A DNA stretch of 64,000 nt from Draconibacterium orientale (lineage in GTDB: Bacteria > Bacteroidota > Bacteroidia > Bacteroidales > Prolixibacteraceae), in contig NZ_CP007451.1 of the NCBI RefSeq assembly GCF_000626635.1, positions 3,950,501-4,014,500 on the forward strand. Direction: 5' to 3'. Each line of letters starts with the position of its first letter. Position 1 is the first letter of the stretch. Below are positions 43,436 to 52,311 of the stretch, one piece after another. The notes under the pieces are model-generated. The model did no database searches, was not told the origin of the DNA, and saw nothing but the letters and a program-made list of their open reading frames with translations. Made by a program: the position numbers and the translations under genes.

Positions 43436-43690
43436 GAAGTCATTTTTATTACCAGTTTATTCTTACATCTTATCTCCGAAAATTCTGAATTATCACAATT
43501 CATTTTGTTGCAAAAAATGTTTCAAGAGCTTTTATCTCCAAGATCACTATATCACAACGTTTAGCAACAGAATACTTCGCATTTCTTTGTGCCTTCGTGT
43601 TTTAATTTTTCAACCGCAAAGCCCTATTGATGCCCGAAAATAGCAAATTATTGCTTTGGCCTTTTGCAAGGCGGTTTCAAACGTATAACG

Positions 43691-44548
43691 TTAAAAAATC
43701 ATTTTCTCGATAGGAACAACCAAAATTCCTTCGGCACCGGCTTTTTTTAGTTTGCCAATTACATCCCAAAAATCGTTTTCTTCAATTACCGAGTGCATCG
43801 AGCTCCAACCTTCCTTAGCCAGTGGAACCAGCGTTGGGGCTTTCATTCCCGGAAGCAGCGAAATTATTTCTTCCACTTTTTCGTTCGGAACATTCAGCAG
43901 AATATATTTTTTACCTTCAGCACGTTGCACCGATTCGATTCTGAAAATCAGTTCGTCAAGAATTTCCTGCTTTTTGGCTGAAAGGTTGGGATTGGCAATC
44001 AGTACGGCCTCCGATTTCATCACCACTTCAACTTCTTTCAAACGGTTGCTCACCAGTGTAGATCCTGAGCTTACGATATCAAAAATAGCATCGGCCAAAC
44101 CAATCCCCGGTGCAATTTCTACCGATCCGGTAATTACGTGAATTTCGGCAGTGATGTTGTTTTCATCCAGAAACTTTTTCAGAATAACAGGGTAGGAGGT
44201 GGCAATTTTTTTACCGTTAAAGAATTCAACTCCCGGATAATCGATGGATTTTGGAATCGCCAATGATAAGCGGCATTTCGAGAATCCAAGTCGTTTGGCG
44301 ATTACCACATTTTCGTCTTTCTCGGCCATTTCATTTTCGCCAACAACACCAATGTCAGCAACACCATCAGCAACGGTTTGCGGAATATCATCGTCGCGCA
44401 GAAACAAGGCATCCATTGGGAAGTTTTTCGCTTCCGATACCAGTTTACGTTTACCAACACTCAAGCCAATTCCGGCCTCGTTAATTAGCCCCATTGAATC
44501 TTCGTTTAACCTTCCTTTTGTTTGAATAGCAATCTTAAGTTTTTCCAT
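43691..44548 (-). CDS. hisG: ATP phosphoribosyltransferase, long form HisG
   Basis: A 285-residue HisG, the first and feedback-controlled step of histidine synthesis. N-terminal catalytic part: IAIQTKGRLNEDSMGLINEAG, FLRDDDIPQTVADGVADIGVVG, and the PRPP loop DAIFDIVSSGSTLVSNRLKEVE. A C-terminal ACT-like regulatory domain of about 75 residues (YILLNVPNEKVEEIISLLPG, APTLVPLAKEGWSSMHSV) marks the long form that works without HisZ. It is the first structural gene after the attenuator, 12 bases from the terminator stem. Confidence 0.97.
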   Translation of the reverse strand: MEKLKIAIQTKGRLNEDSMGLINEAGIGLSVGKRKLVSEAKNFPMDALFLRDDDIPQTVADGVADIGVVGENEMAEKDENVVIAKRLGFSKCRLSLAIPKSIDYPGVEFFNGKKIATSYPVILKKFLDENNITAEIHVITGSVEIAPGIGLADAIFDIVSSGSTLVSNRLKEVEVVMKSEAVLIANPNLSAKKQEILDELIFRIESVQRAEGKKYILLNVPNEKVEEIISLLPGMKAPTLVPLAKEGWSSMHSVIEENDFWDVIGKLKKAGAEGILVVPIEKMIF

Positions 44549-44560
44549 GTTTGTTTATAT

Positions 44561-44593
44561 AAAAAAAGGCCTGCCTTATATGGCAAGCCTTTA
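44561..44593 (-). terminator. his operon attenuator terminator
   Basis: Stem AAAGGCTTGCC / GGCAGGCCTTT (one T.G pair) with a six-base loop and T7 on the minus strand, between the leader peptide stop and hisG. Confidence 0.88.
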
Positions 44594-44625
44594 TTAATTA
44601 ATATCGTTGAGTTTAAACAAAACAA

Positions 44626-44688
44626 TTACAGCCTACCCGATGGTTGGTTCTTCCAATGATGGCCGTGATGTAGTGTTATTACTGTCAT
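44626..44688 (-). CDS. hisL: his operon leader peptide
   Basis: A 20-codon frame on the minus strand, ATG at 44688 and TAA at 44626-44628, encodes MTVITLHHGHHWKNQPSGRL. Four of twelve central residues are histidine (CAT CAC GGC CAT CAT). A terminator hairpin with a T7 run follows 33 bases past the stop, and then hisG. This is the classical arrangement of a histidine attenuator: ribosome stalling at the His codons when charged tRNA-His is scarce prevents the terminator from forming. Too short for normal gene callers. Confidence 0.85.
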   Translation of the reverse strand: MTVITLHHGHHWKNQPSGRL

Positions 44689-44836
44689 TTCATTTATTAT
44701 GATGCAAGTATAATTATAAAATTGTATTGAACAATACCTATCGGTGTTAATTTAAAATTAAAGTTAAGCCGGGCAATGCTATGCCTACAATTTATGATCA
44801 GTTTGGATTTTGCCTGATAAGAAATTGACAATGTAT

Positions 44837-44867
44837 TTTGCAAACTGCAATCGATTGCATAGTTTTG
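44837..44867 (+). promoter_or_regulatory. Promoter of the GH105 gene
   Basis: TTTG (44837-44840), 19-base spacer, TAGTTTTG (44860-44867): an ideal Bacteroidota promoter, 18 bases before the start codon. Confidence 0.65.
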
Positions 44868-44884
44868 TATAAACTTGAATCAAC

Positions 44885-45988
44885 ATGTATAAAACGATCA
44901 TTATTCTACTGGCCGCGGTAGTTTTTGGAGGAACAACGCAGGCACAAAAAGCAGGTAACGAGAAGCTTTTTAAAGACAGAACCATTAAAAAAACAATGAA
45001 AAAGGCCTTGGATTGGCAGCTGGAGCATCCAAAGCACGAATTGTACGACTGGACCAACGGTGCATTTTACGCAGGCGTTTTTGCCGCGTACGAAACAACC
45101 GGCTCGAAAAAAATCTGGAAAGCCATGTACGAAATGGGAGAGGCCAACGAGTGGAAACCTGGGCCGCGTTTACATCATGCCGACGATCATGTAATTTGCC
45201 AGACTTATATAGATATGTACCGGGTTTCGGGCGATAAGAAAATGATTGAACCATTCATCGCGACCCTGGATGAGTTTATGAAAACACCGTACGAAGCCGA
45301 TGGTATTTTCGAAAAAACATGGTGGTGGTGCGATGCGCTGTTTATGGCGCCTCCGGCATTTGTAAAGCTCGGAATGACTTTAGACGACGATAAATACCTG
45401 AAACTTTCGGATAAATTGTGGAAAGAAACCTACGATCTGCTTTGGGATAAAGAGCATCAGTTGTATGCCCGCGATATGAGCTACAAATGGAACGTACCCG
45501 GTATTGAAAAAAAGCAGGAAGCCAATGGCCGAAAAATTTTCTGGTCGCGCGGAAACGGCTGGGTTATGGGCGGTTTGGTGCGTGTGTTGAGCGAACTTCC
45601 TGAAGATTATCCGAACCGTGATTTCTATATTCAGAATTACAAAGAAATGGCGGCAAAAATTGTTTCGCTGCAGCAGGAAGACGGATTGTGGCGTGCCAGT
45701 TTGCTCGATCCTGAATCATTCCCGGGAGGAGAAGCCAGCGGCTCAGGTTTCTACTGCTATGCTTTGGCATGGGGAATCAATAACGGCATACTCGATAAAG
45801 AAACTTATCTGCCTGCGGTTGAAAAAGCGTGGGTAGGATTAAATGGTTTGATTCAGCCCGACGGGCATGTGGGCTGGTGCCAGCCCATTGGTGCCGACCC
45901 ACGGAAAAACTTCGAAGCAGACAGCTGGGAAGTTTACGGAACCGGAGCCTTTTTACTGGCCGGCAGCGAGGTGATAAAATTAGATTAG
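44885..45988 (+). CDS. GH105 unsaturated rhamnogalacturonyl hydrolase
   Basis: A 367-residue exported enzyme (signal peptide ending GGTTQAQ) with an (alpha/alpha)6 barrel of the GH88/GH105 group. The key block is EKTWWWCDALFMAPPAF with the catalytic Asp; DWTNGAFYAGVFAAYE, GRKIFWSRGNGWVMGGL and EASGSGFYCYALAWG line the active site. Relatives such as YteR remove the unsaturated uronic residue left by polysaccharide lyases acting on pectin or ulvan. It stands alone with its own promoter and terminator rather than in a polysaccharide utilisation locus. Confidence 0.92.
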   Translation: MYKTIIILLAAVVFGGTTQAQKAGNEKLFKDRTIKKTMKKALDWQLEHPKHELYDWTNGAFYAGVFAAYETTGSKKIWKAMYEMGEANEWKPGPRLHHADDHVICQTYIDMYRVSGDKKMIEPFIATLDEFMKTPYEADGIFEKTWWWCDALFMAPPAFVKLGMTLDDDKYLKLSDKLWKETYDLLWDKEHQLYARDMSYKWNVPGIEKKQEANGRKIFWSRGNGWVMGGLVRVLSELPEDYPNRDFYIQNYKEMAAKIVSLQQEDGLWRASLLDPESFPGGEASGSGFYCYALAWGINNGILDKETYLPAVEKAWVGLNGLIQPDGHVGWCQPIGADPRKNFEADSWEVYGTGAFLLAGSEVIKLD

Positions 45989-46010
45989 TCGATCAAGTAT
46001 TTTAACAATA

Positions 46011-46049
46011 AAAAAGGCCGCTGCAAATTATTTTGTAGCGGCCTTTTTT
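46011..46049 (+). terminator. Terminator of the GH105 gene
   Basis: Stem AAAAAGGCCGCTGCAAA / TTTGTAGCGGCCTTTTT with T6, 23 bases past the stop. Confidence 0.88.
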
Positions 46050-46244
46050 CTGAAAGTCACTTTGGTAAAAACAAAAAAGTTCACGCAGAGTAGATCCCTA
46101 AGTTTTCGCAAAGCACGCAAAACAGATTCTATACCTTTGCGAATTTTGCGCTTCTTCTTTTCTTTGCGTGAAACAATATTAATGTCCTTTCATTCCTGTA
46201 GGTGATTCCTTAAATCATGAATGTTTTTTGTCGGAATAAGGATT

Positions 46245-46616
46245 CTATTTCACCTTCTTCGCAGTAATTGGAATTTCGCCTTCGGGGCTGTTTACAATCC
46301 CCTTCATTTCCTCTCCTTCAACGTTAATTTTCAGTGTTACGTAATCGTAATCAACGTATAAACCAAATTTTAATACGCCTTCCTCATAAGTTATGTCCTT
46401 TAAATCAATTTTGTTGTTGTCTTCCAGTTTTACAAAACCCTTTAAGGCTCCTTCCAGTTCTTCAAAAACCAGGTTGCCGGTATTGTATCCGTAAGGTGCG
46501 TTCGGAACTTCGTATTTCCATTCGCCAATAACATCTGAGTTGGCAGGGCGTTCAGCGGCATTTACAAAGTTTGCCATTAGCGCGAAAACAAAAAGAATGA
46601 GAATTAATTTTTTCAT
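46245..46616 (-). CDS. Small secreted protein of unknown function
   Basis: A 123-residue protein with a signal peptide (LMANFVNAAERPAN). The mature part is all beta (IGEWKYEVPNAPYGYNTG, then GALKGFVKLEDNN, GVLKFGLYVDYDYVTLKINVEGEEMKG) and resembles a small lipocalin-like or DUF2147-style barrel. I do not recognise a named family. Single gene with no operon partners. Confidence 0.65.
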   Translation of the reverse strand: MKKLILILFVFALMANFVNAAERPANSDVIGEWKYEVPNAPYGYNTGNLVFEELEGALKGFVKLEDNNKIDLKDITYEEGVLKFGLYVDYDYVTLKINVEGEEMKGIVNSPEGEIPITAKKVK

Positions 46617-46849
46617 TGTGTAAAATTTTAGGTAAGAAATTTAGTTTTATTATTTAGCTGATTACAAGTTTAGTAAGAACATTTTCATTTGCCAATGAAA
46701 GTGCCTTAAAAATTACGCTTTCTCATGAAAATGAAATTAACTGTATTCGTTGGCCCGGTTGCAGAATATTATTCTTTGCTTTGTGCACTCAAAGGCATGA
46801 TATTTGCCGGAACAGAACACCATTAAACAATTACCGAAAGATAAAAGTC

Positions 46850-47962
46850 GTGAAACATACAATTATAATTTTATTATTCGTAACGCTGTTTGTTACCTCG
46901 TGCACCGAAAAGCCGGTTCAGGATAGCGGTTTGCCGGAAATACTGCTGAAAAAATCGCAGGACATTTTACCGATCTCAAGTTTTATTGAAAATCTTGATT
47001 ATCTGGAATTAAAAGTAAACGAAGCGAAAATTGAGCTGGGCGATATTTTAACTATTAAAAAACTGGATGGCGATTTAATCATTCTTCAGCGCCGTGCCCG
47101 CGAAATCAGCTTTATCCGGTTTACACAAAAAGGCGATTTTATAAATACCATTGTTAGTAACGATGAGGGGAGTGGCAGAATTAAAAAACCACTGGATATT
47201 ATTGTTTATCAGAACGGTTTTGCGGTATTGGCCGAAGATGGAATTTACCTTGTTGGCAAAGATGGGAAATACAAAAGCAAACTTATTTCGGCGAAAATGC
47301 CCGGAACCCAATTCTTTGAATCGAACAACCGGTTTTATGTGGTAAACGATGTTCCGGGTTATGGTTTGTATAGCCTGTATTCTCCAAATACGAAGGTAAA
47401 AAAGGTGTCGTTTCCGGAGGAACGTCTGAAAGATTTGGGACGTTCGAACCTGGCCGCTGTGGGAACAAAAAACATTTCGCTGGTGTCATCGTACAGCGAT
47501 ACGGTTTTTGCCTATAATAACGCGACTTTTGAACCTGAATATTTAATTGAAAGTGATGGTTATCCGTCGTTTGCCGAAATGTGGCGAAACACCGGCGATA
47601 AAAACGATATTGAAACGCTGAAGTACATCCATAACACGCACCACTCGAAAATTAAAAGCTACTTCGAAAACAAGCATTATATTTTTATTACTTACTGGCT
47701 GGGTTCGCATCAAACCTCTGCATTGATTAAAAAGCAGGATTGGGAAGCCACGTATTTTGCCGAGGCGGTGAATAATATCGACGGAGGAATTTGGGATAAT
47801 CCATCGTTTCTTTCGCAACAAAACGAGCTGTACATACCCATTACTGCCTACAAAGTTAGCGGACACAAAATTTCGGATAAACGCCACAACGAATTCGAGA
47901 AAGTACAACTTCATATTGCAGCTACAGGAAATCCGGTTTTAATGCGTTGTCGGCTGAAATAG
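46850..47962 (+). CDS. 6-bladed beta-propeller lipoprotein
   Basis: A lipoprotein of about 370 residues that starts at a GTG (46850), directly ahead of the signal peptide KHTIIILLFVTLFVTSC; an ATG 69 bases upstream would add a non-signal-like leader. The rest, with DILTIKKLDGDLIILQRRAREISFIRF, GSGRIKKPLDIIVYQNGFAVL and repeated blade-like segments, fits the Bacteroidota 6-bladed beta-propeller group. These are thought to be extracellular binding or scaffold proteins. No ligand can be named. Confidence 0.75.
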   Translation: MKHTIIILLFVTLFVTSCTEKPVQDSGLPEILLKKSQDILPISSFIENLDYLELKVNEAKIELGDILTIKKLDGDLIILQRRAREISFIRFTQKGDFINTIVSNDEGSGRIKKPLDIIVYQNGFAVLAEDGIYLVGKDGKYKSKLISAKMPGTQFFESNNRFYVVNDVPGYGLYSLYSPNTKVKKVSFPEERLKDLGRSNLAAVGTKNISLVSSYSDTVFAYNNATFEPEYLIESDGYPSFAEMWRNTGDKNDIETLKYIHNTHHSKIKSYFENKHYIFITYWLGSHQTSALIKKQDWEATYFAEAVNNIDGGIWDNPSFLSQQNELYIPITAYKVSGHKISDKRHNEFEKVQLHIAATGNPVLMRCRLK

Positions 47963-47963
47963 G

Positions 47964-48584
47964 CTAATCAAAATAGGGATCTGTCCGCTCTCCGCGCTTG
48001 TACTCAAAAATCATTTTTAGTTGTGCTTCGTTGTTTCGCGGAAGTGAAAGTGCCGGTAGTGCATTTTCGTTAAACCAAGCCACATCGCAGGTTTCCGATC
48101 CGGGCGAAAGGGTGTCACTCTCTTTTTTACAAAGCAGGAAAATTTTATAAACGTACTCAAATGCCGGTGGCATGTTTTGTTTTTGTTTGTCCATAATGGC
48201 CAAAAGTCGCGTGGCTTTAACCTTTAACCCGGCTTCTTCCATACATTCTTTTTCGGCCACTTCGGCGGGACTGTAGGCTATATCGGTCCATCCGCCGGGA
48301 AGTGCCCACAGATTATCCGCTTTTTCCTGTACCAGTAAAATCTCGTCGTTATCGTTAAAAACAACGGCTCTTACATCCACTTTAGGCGTTCGGTAACCGT
48401 TACGTTCTTCAATAACCGGAATAATGTCGGCAACAGGTGTGCGGGTTATCTTCTCCAGCATTTCCAGACAAATATCCCGTATTTCCTGGTAGCGTTCAAC
48501 GTCGTAAGGAATTGTGTTGTATTCCAGCCCGATTTCGGCCAGGGCGTGCAGGCGTTTTATTTTCTCGAAATAGTAATGGCTCAT
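47964..48584 (-). CDS. Nudix hydrolase with N-terminal Nudix_N domain
   Basis: A 206-residue protein. Residues 1-55 (YYFEKIKRLHALAEIGLEYNT...) match the helical Nudix_N domain of ADP-ribose pyrophosphatase-like enzymes; the Nudix box is GGWTDIAYSPAEVAEKECMEEAGL (about 97-120). It probably hydrolyses ADP-ribose or a related dinucleotide. Convergent with the propeller gene, with one base between their stops. Confidence 0.9.
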   Translation of the reverse strand: MSHYYFEKIKRLHALAEIGLEYNTIPYDVERYQEIRDICLEMLEKITRTPVADIIPVIEERNGYRTPKVDVRAVVFNDNDEILLVQEKADNLWALPGGWTDIAYSPAEVAEKECMEEAGLKVKATRLLAIMDKQKQNMPPAFEYVYKIFLLCKKESDTLSPGSETCDVAWFNENALPALSLPRNNEAQLKMIFEYKRGERTDPYFD

Positions 48585-48635
48585 ATTTTAGTTGAAATGT
48601 TCTTGTGCGATTGAAGTCGTTTCTGCAATTAAAAC

Positions 48636-48989
48636 TTATTGTTCTTTTTTTACCAGCATGAGTTTGTTGCCCTCCAGTTCGGAGTAGCCCTGGTCGTAAA
48701 CAAAGTAATAAACACGCCCGGTTTTGGTGGTGTAGGTACTGGTAAAATAGGTGAAATTAAAACCACGTTTTTTGAGGGTATTTTTGTAGGTGGTGGTTTT
48801 GTCTTCCGGGTTTAGTTCTTCCAAAACCGAATGATTGTTTTTCAGAATGCGGTTGATTTTTCGCATAAAATTGGTCGATCCACTGGCCTTTTTATTGTTG
48901 TAGGCATTGCGGCAACTGTCGTTGCAAAATTTCTGATCGGCTCGCCCTTTTAAGGGTTCTCCACATTCGAGGCAGGTTCTATTTTCCAT
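48636..48989 (-). CDS. Zinc-ribbon protein of unknown function
   Basis: A 117-residue protein with an N-terminal zinc ribbon (CLECGEPLKGRADQKFC then DSCRNAY: CxxC and CxxxC pairs), a helical linker FMRKINRILKNNHSVLEELNP, and a beta-rich C-terminus. Such Bacteroidota proteins are usually listed as hypothetical; RNA or DNA binding is likely. It is divergent from ssb, with a perfect palindrome between them, so the two may be controlled together. Confidence 0.65.
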   Translation of the reverse strand: MENRTCLECGEPLKGRADQKFCNDSCRNAYNNKKASGSTNFMRKINRILKNNHSVLEELNPEDKTTTYKNTLKKRGFNFTYFTSTYTTKTGRVYYFVYDQGYSELEGNKLMLVKKEQ

Positions 48990-49037
48990 TTTTTATTGTT
49001 TTAGTTTGAGCTGCTAAAATGCTAATATACAAAAATA

Positions 49038-49095
49038 TATCCGTTTGTAAACGTTTGCAAACGTTTATTGTCGACTACAAACGTTTAAAAACCGG
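49038..49095. promoter_or_regulatory. Operator-like palindrome cluster
   Basis: A perfect 18-bp palindrome AAACGTTTGCAAACGTTT at 49049-49066, preceded by a further half-site CGTTTGT and followed by ACAAACGTTT at 49077-49086, lies in the divergent region between the zinc-ribbon gene and ssb. The evenly spaced CGTTT sites look like binding sites for a dimeric regulator. Confidence 0.55.
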
Positions 49096-49191
49096 TTAGC
49101 TTATGGTGGCCGCTGTAGCTTTGTTTCAACAATTGCGTTACAGGACTCGCATAAGACTCAGTCCTACAGTATTAACTAAAAAAGAAATATC

Positions 49192-49533
49192 ATGAATGCA
49201 TTACGAAACAGCGTACGATTGTTAGGCCACCTTGGCGAAGATCCAAAAGTGAGAAGGTTAGAAAGTGGAAAAGTAGTTGCCAATTTTAATATTGCAACCA
49301 ACGAAATTTACCGCGACAGTCACGGAAACAAAAAAGAGGAAACCACATGGCATCGGTTGGTGGCCTGGGGTAAAAATGCCGAAGTTGCCGAAAAATACCT
49401 TAAAAAAGGAAAAGAAATTGCCGTTGAAGGAAAACTGACAAACCGCCATTGGGAAGATAAAAACGGCGAAAAACAGTACATCACCGAGGTGGTTGTTAAT
49501 TCCTTGCTGATGCTGGATAAAGCCCCGAATTAA
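49192..49533 (+). CDS. ssb: Single-stranded DNA-binding protein, short form
   Basis: A 113-residue OB-fold SSB (NSVRLLGHLGEDPKVRRLESG, ATNEIYRDSHGNKKEETTWHRLVAWGKNAEVAEKYLKKGK, TEVVVNSLLML). It lacks the usual flexible linker and acidic DDDIPF-type tip used to recruit repair proteins; it ends in DKAPN. It is therefore probably a second SSB, not the replication SSB. It may serve transformation, a mobile element or stress. Its promoter region holds the CGTTT palindrome cluster. Confidence 0.88.
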   Translation: MNALRNSVRLLGHLGEDPKVRRLESGKVVANFNIATNEIYRDSHGNKKEETTWHRLVAWGKNAEVAEKYLKKGKEIAVEGKLTNRHWEDKNGEKQYITEVVVNSLLMLDKAPN

Positions 49534-49712
49534 CAGATGCTAACGTTAATCCACAAAATAGCAGTAGTGTGTTCTCGCGCTGCTGCTTTTTGTTTTCCAA
49601 AACCTTACACCAATCAGCCCAGCCAACAGGCATTGTCAAAGCTATTCTTTTAGTGTTGCGAACATTCAGATTTCAAAAAAATAATTAAACTTTGGGGCTT
49701 ACAAATCAGGAA

Positions 49713-50162
49713 ATGGAAAGAAACTATTACATGATTAACAGCCCAAAACTGCTATTTGTGGTTTTGGAATTACATAAGCGTGGCTACGAAAAATTACATA
49801 TTGTACCTGCTCTGGCGCCCAGTGGAATGGCGTGGAGATGTACTTTCGTATCAGAAATGTATAAAAGTGTAAGAGCAACAGAATGGTTCGAAGAATTTGC
49901 ACGGGCTGAGCGGGAAATCAATTATACGATTGAAGAATTGACGGATTGGTTTGAACGTGATCATTCTGATTTTCTGGAATCTTGCAGAGGACGAAATACC
50001 GATTATCTACTTTGTTTTAGAGGAATGTTGAACCAGTTGGAAAAGGGCGAACTTCCCTATGCTTTGGCAGAGTATTTCTATGAAACTGAATTCTGGGGTA
50101 CCACAAAACAAAAGAAGATTCGAACATTGCCCGACGAAAATCGCTTTTACAGCTATTTGTAG
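49713..50162 (+). CDS. Hypothetical protein
   Basis: About 149 residues from the ATG at 49713 (MERNYYMINSPKLLFVV); a TTG 21 bases upstream is also in frame. Cytoplasmic, acidic, and rich in aromatic residues (TDWFERDHSDFLESCRGRNTDY). There is no recognisable family. It lies 180 bp after ssb, separate from the convergent porin-like gene. Confidence 0.55.
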   Translation: MERNYYMINSPKLLFVVLELHKRGYEKLHIVPALAPSGMAWRCTFVSEMYKSVRATEWFEEFARAEREINYTIEELTDWFERDHSDFLESCRGRNTDYLLCFRGMLNQLEKGELPYALAEYFYETEFWGTTKQKKIRTLPDENRFYSYL

Positions 50163-50287
50163 TTTTTTTTGCAGAACAGGTTTGCTGAATGGAGCAGAAA
50201 GTATGGAATAAGCTTTCTGAAATTAGTTGAACGTTGAGCGGAGTAAGTGAAAGGCTGAGCTTTTGGGCAATTCATCTTTGCTGTGTC

Positions 50288-51460
50288 CTAAAATGCCCAT
50301 TTTACACGTGCATAAACTGCTTGTCCGTAATCGCCGTATTCTGTCCCATCACGTCCGAAAAACAGCTGACCGTTGAGCATTAACTCCCAGTTATTCCCCA
50401 ACGAGTAGGTTAAAGCCGGACCAAGAAAGGAAGAGCCATCGCAGGGATTTACCATGGCTGACAGGTTGGTAGAAAATAAGGGAGTAACAGGATAACTGAT
50501 TTGCCCGAACAGTTGATATTTGCCTAACGAAAGCATTTTGGCAGAAATATCGGGAGCAAAAAAACTACGACCACCGGCATCGCCTGTTGTTCCGTAGCTG
50601 TTGAATAAGGTTCCGAAATGCAGGTAGAAACTATTCGGGAATGTATAATCTGCCGAAACCGAAGCGACAAAAGTTTCGAAGTTCGCTGTGTTGCCTTTAT
50701 CGCGCGGACGGAACCAGGTTGCCTCACCCCGAAATCCGGCACCTTTAATATCGCCGGCCCAACCGCCACCAAAAACAAAATCTTTACCAACCCGACCACC
50801 CAAAAATTGGATGTCGTAATCAAATTTCGAAAACCGGTACATGCCGGCAATGGCCGTTTCATCACTATTGTGACCAATTTTATAAACCAGTTCTGCCGAA
50901 GAAGTTACACCGGTATAATATTGCACCCGAATTCCATCGGTTCCGGGGCGTTCTTCGTAATCGAAATCGAAGTAGGAAAAGGTATTGAACACATCATTCG
51001 GATTCGAGACCAGGTTGGTGCCCCAGTTAATACGCTGTCGTCCGAGCCGTACCTGAAGTTTTCCGCTGGTGTAATCAACCCAGGCCCGGTCGAGCATGGT
51101 GTGTAAAAACCAACTGTCGGCCGAGAGCAACACCGTTCCCATATCGAAATAACCGTTGTCGTCATCAACAAAATCTTCGTAATCGGGAAATTCACGAATC
51201 ATTTGTCCCATGTAAATGCGGTTGCGGGCTTCCAGTGCGATGGTCAGTTTGTCCGATGCATACCACTTGAAATTTAAGCGGTTGTGTATCTCATTCAGAA
51301 AAAGGTAATCTAGCGATTTATCTATTGAAACCGGAATTGGCTCCACCGGATGATAATACATACCCAAATCTTTTACGTAGCCGTAAAACGATAGCTTCGG
51401 CTGAGCGTAAACCGCAGTGCTAAAAAATAGTAGCGATAGTATGAGTAAGTTTTTTTTCAC
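50288..51460 (-). CDS. DUF1302-like outer-membrane porin
   Basis: A 390-residue exported protein (signal peptide FFSTAVYAQ) made of alternating beta strands and ending in ARVKWAF, as in outer-membrane barrels. LFLNEIHNRLNFKWYASDKLTIALEARNRIY and RLGRQRINWGTNLVSNPNDVFN resemble the DUF1302/alginate-export type porins, in which the RQRINWG strand is typical. In many genomes such barrels accompany LolCDE-like exporters as here. Its ligand is unknown. Confidence 0.75.
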   Translation of the reverse strand: MKKNLLILSLLFFSTAVYAQPKLSFYGYVKDLGMYYHPVEPIPVSIDKSLDYLFLNEIHNRLNFKWYASDKLTIALEARNRIYMGQMIREFPDYEDFVDDDNGYFDMGTVLLSADSWFLHTMLDRAWVDYTSGKLQVRLGRQRINWGTNLVSNPNDVFNTFSYFDFDYEERPGTDGIRVQYYTGVTSSAELVYKIGHNSDETAIAGMYRFSKFDYDIQFLGGRVGKDFVFGGGWAGDIKGAGFRGEATWFRPRDKGNTANFETFVASVSADYTFPNSFYLHFGTLFNSYGTTGDAGGRSFFAPDISAKMLSLGKYQLFGQISYPVTPLFSTNLSAMVNPCDGSSFLGPALTYSLGNNWELMLNGQLFFGRDGTEYGDYGQAVYARVKWAF

Positions 51461-51598
51461 TTCTGAATACTGTTAAATCAGGGATTCTCTGCTTCCTACA
51501 TCTTCTGAATTTTTATTGGAGATGTGCGTTTCAACATGGCTTGATTTTGCTTTCTTTCAATCGTCAATCTAAAATCGTTAATAGATATTCGTAATTCA

Positions 51599-52270
51599 TC
51601 AGTTGTTTTCCATTCCTCCCGCCAAATCCATTACACACATGGTGTTGTATTGTGGATGTGTGCCGCATGCAACTCCAAGAGATTTAAAATCCGCTTGAAG
51701 AAGATTTGCCCGATGGCCCCGGTTTTTAACCCCATCGTCTATCAACAGAAATATTACGATTTGCCGTGCCGAAGTATTTCCATAGGCAATGTTCTCAGCT
51801 ATGCGTACCTGCCACTTTCCGTAGCGTTCTATTCGTTCTTTTGAGTTTGAACCATCCCGGCCTATGTGTCCGGTTTTGCCGGTTTTGGATTGGTCTTTCT
51901 GATGATCGTTGGCAGCTTTAGTTAATAGTTTGTCGGGATATAAAATCGGAGCAGGAACCGCATTTTTCAGCGCTCGTACACATTCACGCAATGCGCTTAC
52001 GCCTTCCTGCGTCAGTATCGATTTATCGCCGGGGTAATGCAATATTCTTTTGTCGTAAAATTGGGCGAGGGGAGCAATATATTTCTCCGCATATTCCGAC
52101 GGATTTGAGCGGAACAAGTTGATCTCGTAGATCACTTCCTTCTCGAGCTCCGACAAGTAGCTAACATCGGCTGCCGTGTTTAATGTACGGTCTTTTAGTT
52201 CTTCTTTTGCCGAAACTCCCAGGCACAGACCGATTAATAAAATCGCTATCGAAATTTTCGTGATTCTCAT
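51599..52270 (-). CDS. CAP-domain (SCP/PR-1-like) secreted protein
   Basis: A 223-residue exported protein: signal peptide (LCLGVSAKE) then a CAP domain. Family motifs NLFRSNPSEYA, LTKAANDHQKDQSKTGKTGHIGRDGS, ENIAYGNTSARQIVIFLLIDDGVKNRGHRANLLQ are present, with the histidine and glutamate of the CAP cavity (TGHIG; RIAENIA). Roles vary; a lipid- or sugar-binding function is usual. It lies between the porin and the ABC ATPase genes on the same strand. Confidence 0.88.
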   Translation of the reverse strand: MRITKISIAILLIGLCLGVSAKEELKDRTLNTAADVSYLSELEKEVIYEINLFRSNPSEYAEKYIAPLAQFYDKRILHYPGDKSILTQEGVSALRECVRALKNAVPAPILYPDKLLTKAANDHQKDQSKTGKTGHIGRDGSNSKERIERYGKWQVRIAENIAYGNTSARQIVIFLLIDDGVKNRGHRANLLQADFKSLGVACGTHPQYNTMCVMDLAGGMENN

Positions 52271-52311
52271 TACTTAATTTTCATGTGTTAGAGCCACCAA
52301 TAATGTGGCCT

